From positions 1-25,000 of the forward strand of contig JAHBMJ010005879.1 in NCBI GenBank assembly GCA_018398765.1: a stretch of 25,000 nucleotides of DNA, given 5' to 3'. The notes under the pieces were generated by a model. That model saw only the letters and a list, made by a program, of their open reading frames with translations. It searched no databases and was not told the DNA's origin. How positions within the stretch are numbered: the first letter of the stretch is position 1; each line of letters starts with the position of its first letter. The stretch is from Chromera velia. Lineage: Eukaryota > Sar > Chromeraceae. Of the stretch, positions 18,350 to 25,000 are shown piece after piece. Made by a program: the position numbers and the translations under genes.

Positions 18350-20683
18350 TCAGACAACCTCCACAGCACCGACTGCAGCCGTGCTTTCACTTCTCAACGC
18401 TCCCTCTCCTGCCTCTCTCCCCTCTCCCACTGCATCCCCTCCTGCCTCTGTTCGACCAGACAATCGCGAAGAGACAGAAGATGAGGCCGTCAGTGTGACG
18501 CCAAAAATGCCTAAACCAATCGCACCGCAACCAATCCAAAACCCAGAGGGAAGTGCTGGCTCTTCACCGAAAAGGCAAATCCCGCCAAACGCTCCTGACA
18601 GAATTGTGGCACTGCTGTAAATAGGAATGACAAAAACAGCAGGAAATTTTTCCAGAGCTTTGTTCAAAGTCACTAACTCCAAACCTGCCAGGACAATCGT
18701 TGCTCCTGTACAAACAAAAAAGATCCAATTCTGGCACGACTTTGTAAAGCTTCCCTCTTTCTCTGAGACCACGAGTGCAGCCTTCAACAACAACCCTGCA
18801 TTCGCGCTCAACATTCCTGCAAGTCCTGCAACACTCGCAAGAGACACCCTCCACAGAAAACGTTCACTTCGAAAAATTCCCCCCAACCGAAGTCGACAAC
18901 AACAACATGCTGCCGTTCTAAGGCAACGGAAAACACGCAGAGGGCCGGAGAGAAAGAACAGAACAAGAGACGAAACCACACTGCCCCCTCTCTCATCCCC
19001 TAACGACCCCCTAGAATCGTTTCTTCCTGACCCCCACAGCAGCCCCTCACTCGCTGTGCCTGTCACAGTAGAGGCTGAAGCCTGCCCTCCTAGAGAGACG
19101 ACTTGGAAAAGAGAGAGCGGGTGCGGCCGAGAGGAGGACAAAGACAGCCTTCCCCTCGCACTTCCCCCCATAGTTGCAGTCTCTTGAGAAAGATCAGCAG
19201 ACAGACAGCACAGCCTGGAGGGGCCTTCTCCCTCTTTCTTTTCTCTTGTCATGAACCCTTCCCCTTCCCCTCCTTTGCCTACCGGATCCCGGTCCTCCTC
19301 ACGCCCCGCTTCTTCGGTGAGTTCAGACGAGGACAACGAAGCAGCAGGAGAAGGAGAAGAAACCCCCTTCTCTTCAGAATGAAAAGAGAACCAACGCCCC
19401 CCTCCCTCTCTGCCGTCTGAGGGGGTCTCTCTGGAGTCACAGGACCGAAAAGAATTCAGAGAGACAGAGACGGAAGGTGAAGAAGAAGTACGAGAGACGG
19501 GGGAAATGCACACTGGAGAGGCAGATTCAGGGACATCTGCGGGAGACGGACTGCAGACGGTCAATTTTCCTTTTTCTACATTGAGCTGATTTTCTTCTTT
19601 TCCAATGCTCCCGCTGCTTCCATCTGTCCGGTCGCCTCTCTGATTTTCCCCTTCTCCCTCTCCTTTCCTCTGTCTACGAACGTCCTTCTCTTTCTCTTCC
19701 TCTTTTGGTCCCCTCAGGGGCAGAAGTCGGCTGCTCGAGTCTTCTCTCCTCTCCCTTCGGGAAGAAGACAGAGGCCTGCCTGACTGTTGTCCCTCTAGTT
19801 CTTTCTGAAATACAGAAACGCATCCCTTTGAAATCCTTTCCTTTGTCTCCCCTCTAGCCTCTCTTCTTTCTCCATCCCCCCCCTTTTCTCCCTCAAGAAA
19901 CAAGCGTTCTTTTGAATTCTTCCCTACCACAGGAGATCCAGTGATGTGCTGCCCACCTCTTCCCTCCACCCCACATACAGACATCTCACCACAACCACCC
20001 TCCGTCTCCATCCCTCCCTGCAAATTCACCTCCTCTCCCACCTCTCCACTACTTGAGGACTGCACTGCCTCTCCCCCGAGACGTCTTCGACACACGCCGG
20101 CCACGTGACAGGGCGCACCACTGCACACGAGCAGGAGGAGAATCACCCCCCCTGCCGATGCTGCGTACCGAATAAAATCGGCCCCCGGTCTCCAGTCATC
20201 AGGGAGAGGGGGGGTCTGCTTGGCACCAAAAACAATCACAACCACCACACCCCCACACAGCACAAAGCAGCTAAGCAACCCCTTCCAATTCAAAACTTCA
20301 CCCAAGATAAAATAAGCCAACAAGGCTGTAGTGAACAGATTCAGACCGCTAAGCGCTTCCACCAACGACGCGGTCGTCAATGTGAAACTCCCAATTGTCA
20401 ACGCAGGCGTGACCCCGATGATCAAAAATATCCCAACCACCCAGCAACATCGACGGTAAAGAGGTCTCCGGTCCTCTGGCGGTTTCAGCGCCTCGATCAC
20501 GAAGGAATACCGAACAAGGTTGTTCCCGAGTGCCCAGGCAAACGAATTGACACAGCAGAGAATGATGCCAAGCCACCAAAATTTTGACTGAAGCTCCGAC
20601 TCCTCCTCCTCGCCCCCCGGTACCACGATTGCTTTCTCTTCTCTGGTGAAGACAGCGGCCAGGAGAGGCCCCACAGAAGACAT
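18350..20683 (-). CDS. NIPA-family (DMT superfamily) magnesium-transporter-like protein, 777 aa
   Basis: A single-exon frame from the ATG at 20683. The frame extends to 20704 only through a TTG. Five hydrophobic segments lie at about 36-57, 81-100, 107-127, 134-155 and 172-192. After a long polar region, four more lie at about 612-633, 651-670, 680-702 and 713-732. Nine segments fit the NIPA fold. Family-like motifs include WWLGIIL (36-42), ASLVEALSGLNLFTTALLAY (105-124), ILGEVLNWKG (126-135) and LNKALEKF..VIPIY (673-689). NIPA proteins move Mg2+ at the plasma membrane or endosomes; specificity here is inferred. The insert, about 198-580, is Ser/Arg/Glu-rich, has no domain I recognise, and roughly doubles the usual length (about 330-450). 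It stays open in one frame, so it is probably coding and not an intron. It shares a spacer with the divergent sterol desaturase gene. Confidence 0.85.
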   Translation of the reverse strand: MSSVGPLLAAVFTREEKAIVVPGGEEEESELQSKFWWLGIILCCVNSFAWALGNNLVRYSFVIEALKPPEDRRPLYRRCCWVVGIFLIIGVTPALTIGSFTLTTASLVEALSGLNLFTTALLAYFILGEVLNWKGLLSCFVLCGGVVVVIVFGAKQTPPLPDDWRPGADFIRYAASAGGVILLLLVCSGAPCHVAGVCRRRLGGEAVQSSSSGEVGEEVNLQGGMETEGGCGEMSVCGVEGRGGQHITGSPVVGKNSKERLFLEGEKGGDGERREARGETKERISKGCVSVFQKELEGQQSGRPLSSSRRERREDSSSRLLPLRGPKEEEKEKDVRRQRKGEGEGENQRGDRTDGSSGSIGKEENQLNVEKGKLTVCSPSPADVPESASPVCISPVSRTSSSPSVSVSLNSFRSCDSRETPSDGREGGGRWFSFHSEEKGVSSPSPAASLSSSELTEEAGREEDRDPVGKGGEGEGFMTREKKEGEGPSRLCCLSADLSQETATMGGSARGRLSLSSSRPHPLSLFQVVSLGGQASASTVTGTASEGLLWGSGRNDSRGSLGDERGGSVVSSLVLFFLSGPLRVFRCLRTAACCCCRLRLGGIFRSERFLWRVSLASVAGLAGMLSANAGLLLKAALVVSEKEGSFTKSCQNWIFFVCTGATIVLAGLELVTLNKALEKFPAVFVIPIYSSATILSGAFGGICLFGEEPALPSGFWIGCGAIGLGIFGVTLTASSSVSSRLSGRTEAGGDAVGEGREAGEGALRSESTAAVGAVEVV

Positions 20684-21122
20684 TCTTTTCCTCGCCTGGA
20701 GCAAACTTTACAGAACTTGGCTCTTTGAATGATGCTCGGTCTATGTATGGTTGAGCCAAGAGACCTTGCTTCCACCCTTTAATGTGCCTCAATTTAAGCG
20801 AGCGCTAAACAGCGACAGCCAGCGAAGAGCAGAAGAATTTATGTGGAACTGGTCTCCCAGGAAGGTTTCACGAGGAGAAGGGGGACTTCGGAGACTCAAA
20901 ATGCACAATCTGTCTCCGCATGTTTTCTTTCGCTTAATTCGAGACCTCAGTCTGCACAGATCGATGTTGACCAGCGAGACAAACGTCGCAAGGCGTTTGC
21001 TGGCCATTCTCTGAGTGTACTCGAAGCTCGATTGCGGCCGCACGAAGGACGTAGACGGAGAGACTCGGTCAGGCCAGCTAGCTGGCCACTCACCATGCAG
21101 TGCGGCACTGTGTCAGAGGCAG

Positions 21123-21143
21123 TACACGTGACATACACGTGAC
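21123..21143. promoter_or_regulatory. Tandem CACGTG (G-box/E-box) pair
   Basis: TACACGTGAC occurs twice, at 21123-21132 and 21134-21143, 11 bases apart, about one helical turn. CACGTG is a classic bHLH/bZIP binding core. The placement in a divergent promoter spacer fits a regulatory role, but no factor is known here. Confidence 0.4.
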
Positions 21144-21446
21144 CATGCAGAACACACAGCCTTCGCATGGCGGCGGCGCCCAAAACTCTATATACCTTAA
21201 CGCGCCCCGGCCCGCCGGCCAGCTCGCGCGCGCCGCCGCGCGCCCATTTCATCATACGATCGATCGCAGAATGTGACAAATCCTGTCGGTAGATTGTCGG
21301 TACATTCAACGATCATCAGTTATCAATAGACTGACGCGCAGCACGCTTCAGTTCTGTGGAACAGCACCAGCAGCAGCAGTGGTGGACTTTTGCGTTCGTC
21401 TCGAGGAAGCTCACTGTGGGCCATAGAGACGGACCCCTGTCAGTCT

Positions 21447-21497
21447 GAATTCCTCGCATTTCAGCTTGAAGGAATTCCTCCGCATTTCAGCTTGAAG
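21447..21497. repeat. 25/26-bp tandem duplication upstream of the sterol desaturase
   Basis: A unit running from GAATTCCTC to CAGCTTGAAG occurs twice back to back (21447-21471 and 21472-21497). The second copy has one extra C. It lies about 215 bases before the ATG, probably in the promoter or 5' leader. Confidence 0.85.
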
Positions 21498-21711
21498 GGG
21501 CTCCAATTGACCCCTTTCACTCTGTTCTTTGCTTCTTGACCGCGAAGCACGAGTCAAATTTTGTCTGCCTCGCAGCGTCTTATTCAAAGCAGTTGTGGTT
21601 TTGCGTCTGTCAGTCTGAGCCCTCTGATCTCTTCCTTCGTCCCTTCCATCTCTCTGCCGTAGAGCAGCGCGGACCTCTCAAGAAGCCGACAGGCAAAGAA
21701 GAGAGAGAAAG

Positions 21712-22659
21712 ATGGATCTGGTCATTGATCCCCTGGACAAATGGGTGATGGAACCCTTTGTCTATCCAGCGACTTGGAAGGCTTCGGATCCCCTTCGTCA
21801 GAGCTGCTCCCTCTTCCTCATCCTCACGGTGGGGGGTGCTCTGATGTACCTCTCAGCTGCTTATCTGAGTTGGTGCCTCTGGTTCGATAGGCGCCTTCTA
21901 AAGCACAAGAAGATTCTACCCAACCAGGTGTCGCGGGAGATCTGGACATCTCTGTCGAACATTCCCATGATGTCTGTCCCCACGGTCTTGATGGTCTTGC
22001 CAGAGTTGAACGGATATTCGAGACTGTACGACCGGGTGGATGAATACGGGTGGGGGTATTTCTTCTTCAGCTGGATATTCTTTATTCTCTTTACAGATTG
22101 TTTCATTTATTGGATACATCGATGGTTGCACCTTCCCGCAATCTACGCACGTATCCACAAACCCCACCATCAATGGTTGGTCTCCACTCCCTTCGCCTCC
22201 CATGCCTTCCATTGGTTTGACGGTTTTGCGCAAAGTTCGCCCTACCACATCTTTCCCTATTTGTTTCCCTTGCACAAGGGTCTCTATCTGTGTCTGTTTA
22301 TTTTCGTTAATTTCTGGACTGTCTCCATACACGATGGAGTCTATCTTGTCCCTGAGTCTCTCAAGTGGTTGGTCAATGGAGCAGCACACCATACAGACCA
22401 TCACCTGTACTTCACCTACAACTACGGTCAGTTCCTCACCATATGGGACCGTATTGGGGGATCCTACCGATGGCCGTCGCCTTACAGCGAGGGGGGGGGG
22501 CCTCTGGATGAAGTGGAGAGGATGGAGGAGAAGAAGAAGAGAGTAGGGGAGAAGGGGGAAGAGGAGGCGAAGACAGGTGAGGGCAGACGGGAAGGATTAA
22601 GAGTAAGGGCCGGGCGATCTCATGCCCCTGCGTCGCAACAGAAGCAGAAGGCTGGATAG
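21712..22659 (+). CDS. ERG3: Sterol C5(6)-desaturase (lathosterol oxidase, ERG3/SC5D family)
   Basis: An intron-less 315-residue protein of the di-iron fatty-acid-hydroxylase/sterol-desaturase superfamily. The enzyme introduces the C5 double bond into sterols in the ER, using O2 and a cytochrome b5 electron supply. The three histidine clusters are present: HRWLH (136-140), HKPHH (149-153) and HTDHH (227-231). The SC5D-typical blocks STPFASHAFH (158-167), SSPYHIFPYLFPLHKG (175-190) and NYGQFLTIWDRIGG (237-250) are also clear. Hydrophobic segments at about 32-58, 84-97, 115-135 and 187-205 fit a membrane protein. The ATG at 21712 is followed directly by a plausible N-terminus. After residue 265 the tail is Glu/Lys/Arg-rich, low complexity and probably dispensable. 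Oddity: the family's FHP.DG is FHWFDG (166-171) here. Confidence 0.95.
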   Translation: MDLVIDPLDKWVMEPFVYPATWKASDPLRQSCSLFLILTVGGALMYLSAAYLSWCLWFDRRLLKHKKILPNQVSREIWTSLSNIPMMSVPTVLMVLPELNGYSRLYDRVDEYGWGYFFFSWIFFILFTDCFIYWIHRWLHLPAIYARIHKPHHQWLVSTPFASHAFHWFDGFAQSSPYHIFPYLFPLHKGLYLCLFIFVNFWTVSIHDGVYLVPESLKWLVNGAAHHTDHHLYFTYNYGQFLTIWDRIGGSYRWPSPYSEGGGPLDEVERMEEKKKRVGEKGEEEAKTGEGRREGLRVRAGRSHAPASQQKQKAG

Positions 22660-23640
22660 ACAGAGAGAGGGAGACAAAGAAGAGAAAAGAACGTCTTTGC
22701 GTATAAGCCTGCAACTGAATAAGAAAGAAAGTCTTGCAAGGCGGTGGTCAGATCAACTTTAGCGTTCCTTTTGTGACATTTTTTGTCATTGTACAAAGAA
22801 GAAGCATCCATCCGCCTGTGTGCTTCCTTGTCGTGCTCCGTCTTTTCGGAGCCCTTGACTGGATACATGAATCGATGAAAGAATGCATGAGTGAGTTCAC
22901 GGCATCGATCAGGATCTTCCTGTGTTTTCGTGGAAGGAGGGAACGGAAAAGACAGACGGCCCTCTGAGCCTCCTACCGGCACACAGTCATGTAAAACTAA
23001 GGACATACCCACGTTCATGCACACGGACACAGAAACAGACGCACAGAGGGAGGGAGAAAGAGAAGTGAAGGAAGGGAAACGGTCGTGAAAGTGAGAAGTT
23101 GCGACTTCGCTACGGCGCTGGTTTTGTTGTCCTGAAATCATGCATCGATCCCCCAATTTTGTGTCGGTGGGCGATTCTTTAAAGCTCGGCAGTGGAAAGA
23201 ATAAGGGGGGAAGAGAGAAAGAAAGCCAGGAAGAGAGGAACAGAGCCCCCCTCGTTTTGATTGCTCCAAAGGGGCCGCTCTCTGGGTACGTGTCAATTAA
23301 TCGCGTGGTTAAAAATTCATCCACTCCACTAGTCAGAGATCTCTTGCAGAAGAAGAACGCGAGGTGAATGCATGTGAATGAAATCGAAGGAAGGGAGAGC
23401 TGAGTGAAGGGAAGCAAGCAGAAAGTTCTCCGAGGGGAGATCGGAATGTTCAGAAAGGTTCGTGCACCAGTTTCTCGATTCTGAAGAGCTGGCATTTTAT
23501 GCGCTCTTGTCTTTTGTTTGTCTTGCTCGTTCGCATGTTACTGAACAATCGGTTCTTCAAGTTGCAGTCGATCAAGTCAAACGATTGCGCCTCCACCAGT
23601 GCACATGCTTCCATATGCTTCCATGATTAAGTTTCATTCC
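22660..23640. other. 3' flank of the sterol desaturase gene, no supported gene
   Basis: Purine-rich mixed sequence, probably including the desaturase 3' UTR. A minus-strand frame of 291 codons (23495-22620) crosses the desaturase stop and has Ser/Pro/Phe-rich composition from antisense purine runs. I do not accept it as a gene. No RNA gene was recognised. Confidence 0.5.
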
Positions 23641-24040
23641 AAAAGTTATAAGCTGTAAATAGCTAAGATTTAATTTTAATTTGACAAACAGGATATTACT
23701 ACAGTGTAGTAATACTACTATATCATTGTAGGCTGGAATTTTATGTAATTTAAGTGGATTTCATAAATTTTTAGCTGAGAATGTATATTCTAGTGTATAT
23801 TATACTTAAAAAAGTTTAAATCCTAACGGATTTTTAGGTTTTTGCCACTTGTTATACGCTTCTCTTTGATTATTATTACGGTCAATCAATCGTGACTAAA
23901 TAAAAATATTCTAGTAATAATTTGGATCACATCGGCACTTTTGTTTAGAATTGCTCACTTATTGGTACTAGTACCGTCACTAATTTGTTAGGGTAATTTG
24001 TTATATGAACTTATATCATTATGTGATGACAGTGATGTAA
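23640..24040. other. AT-rich island between convergent genes
   Basis: AT-rich spacer between the desaturase (+) and J-protein (-) 3' ends. It contains TTCTAGTGTATATTATACTT at about 23788, related to the CTAGTGTAATAT motifs near 6351 and 6546. No coding frame. Confidence 0.65.
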
Positions 24041-24046
24041 CACGAA

Positions 24047-24830
24047 TCATATTGATTGCTCCTGCCTCAATCTATTGTACGCAGCAACAATGCTTTTGAA
24101 TTCCTTTTCGGCTTTCGCTTTTTGGGACTCCGCCACTTTGTCAGGATGTGACACGAGAGCTTTCCTCCGAAAAGCGGCTTTAACCTCCGAAAGCGAGTGG
24201 GCCTTCGCGGGATCGAGACCCAACAGGCGAAGGTCCAAATCTCTCTCACTCCCACCCCCCCTCCCCCACCCTCGACTGAACTCCCTTTCTCTCTCCCGGT
24301 CTCTTTCAGTTTGCCGATATCGTTCTTCCTCAAATTGCCTCCACCATGACCACTCCCTTCCTCCATTCTGCTCGCCTCCAACATTCCCCCCCCCCTGGGT
24401 GAACACGGTATGTCTTTGGATCTCTCGCGCTCTCAATAGGTCAGCAAACATCGTTGAGAACAACGGGAAGAAGTGCACCACCACGCCCAAAACAGCTGAC
24501 GTGACAAGCGAAAACGGGGGTGACACGATACCGAAAAAAAGGCCAAAGGATCTCAACGCAAGAAAGGCCAGAAGACCGATTTTGACACCAGAATAATGCG
24601 ACGGACCACAAAACTTCCCCGTTGCTCCACAGACAAAATTCCGAAACGGTTGTCCAAACCTTGTGAAGTCCACAACAAAGCACGGCAACCAGGCAGAGTA
24701 TCGCTTGTATCGTCGAACGAAGACGTCAGACCGACGGAAGCTCACAGAACTCCCCGCGGGGTTCGGAATCGACTCCCGAGCCATCCACCGCGCGTGTTCC
24801 CGAAGTTTTTCGGAAAGCGTCTCCTGCACA
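24047..24830 (-). CDS. Membrane J-domain (DnaJ-like) protein, 3' exon only
   Basis: The terminal exon of a minus-strand gene that continues past the window. The acceptor CTACCGCAG precedes the exon start at 24830, entering in phase 2, and 260 residues follow. After a basic N-terminal part come two hydrophobic segments (from GVKIGLLAFLALRSFGLFFG, then SLVTSAVLGVVVHFFPLF), then a charged Glu/Arg/Gly-rich linker. A J domain closes the protein: LLGLDPAKAHSLSEVKAAFR, the HPDK motif (the His-Pro-Asp that stimulates Hsp70) and FKSIVAAYNRLRQ. J proteins recruit Hsp70; the membrane anchor suggests work at an organelle or ER surface, but which one cannot be told. Having the J domain at the extreme C-terminus is uncommon. 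A CA/TG microsatellite (about 24898-24970) lies in the preceding intron. The start and N-terminus are missing. Confidence 0.85.
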
Positions 24831-24890
24831 CTGCGGTAGAGACAGAACAAAGAAGACGGCGTGTCCACACACAGAGAACAAGAATTGAAA

Positions 24891-25000
24891 CGGTACGCAC
24901 CCATGCACGCACACACGCACGCACACACTCACACACATGCGAGCGCGGGCGCACACACACACATACACGCACAAGTGCATGCTCTCTGTCTGTCTGTCTG
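24891..25000. repeat. (CA)n and (TCTG)n microsatellites at the window end
   Basis: CA repeats with CG variants run to about 24970, and a TCTG array starts at about 24982 and continues past the end. They lie in the intron upstream of the J-protein exon. Confidence 0.9.

Larger units (their letters stand above)
20684..21711. promoter_or_regulatory. Divergent promoter region between NIPA-like and sterol desaturase genes
   Basis: The 1.03 kb between the two start codons should hold both promoters. Visible elements: a TATATA word at 21188-21193; a GC-rich stretch with CGCGCGCGCCGCCGCGCGCC at about 21224-21243; two adjacent CACGTG boxes at 21123-21143; and a 25/26-bp tandem duplication at 21447-21497. 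No transcription start can be assigned. Confidence 0.5.

Noticed and set aside
20684-20704. Upstream start of the NIPA-like protein at 20704
   Set aside because: The codon is TTG. The first ATG is at 20683, and the extra residues add nothing recognisable.
22620-23495. 291-codon minus-strand frame
   Set aside because: It overlaps the sterol desaturase C-terminus in antisense, has biased composition and contains no recognisable domain.

Overview
The window looks like nuclear DNA of a protist alga. The best guess is a chromerid such as Chromera velia, inferred from three things: introns with canonical GT..AG ends, very heavy simple-sequence repeats, and a large ribonuclease-inhibitor-type leucine-rich-repeat (LRR) protein. 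I could not test the species by search. There is no operon structure, and genes lie on both strands, separated by microsatellites and AT-rich islands. A single N in a G run at 17673 marks an unresolved base.

Layout. Positions 1-3100 are repeats with no supported gene: a CA array, a cluster of EcoRI-site palindromes (GAGGGAGAATTCAG) with paired hairpins, then ATCC and ACTC arrays. An LRR protein gene (+) ends at 5938. An AT-rich island (about 6000-6610) separates it from a convergent small ORF (-, 7128-7403). From 14370 down to 8691 (-) lies a gene that I rebuilt exon by exon as an inositol polyphosphate 5-phosphatase. Ten exons join in frame to 956 residues and carry every family motif. Its introns hold a TGAC array, a GA/GAAA array and CA arrays. 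Positions 14400-18350 are mostly non-coding: a weak ORF, about 1 kb of polypyrimidine tract, AT-rich DNA, and copies of a dispersed repeat whose ends read GGCCCCGGAAAGC / GCTTTCCGGGGCC. A NIPA-type magnesium transporter (-, 18350-20683) and a sterol C5-desaturase (+, 21712-22659) diverge from a shared 1.03-kb spacer. After another AT-rich island comes the 3' exon of a membrane J-domain protein (-, 24047-24830), whose 5' part lies beyond the window.

The genes do not form an evident pathway. The 5-phosphatase (phosphoinositides), the desaturase (sterols), the NIPA transporter and the J protein all relate to membranes, but that is probably coincidence. The most unusual features are the palindrome cluster with compensatory changes between copies, an intron microsatellite whose unit is identical to the 5' splice-site sequence used by this gene, and AT-rich islands sharing a TCTAGTGTA motif in the tail-to-tail gaps between genes.
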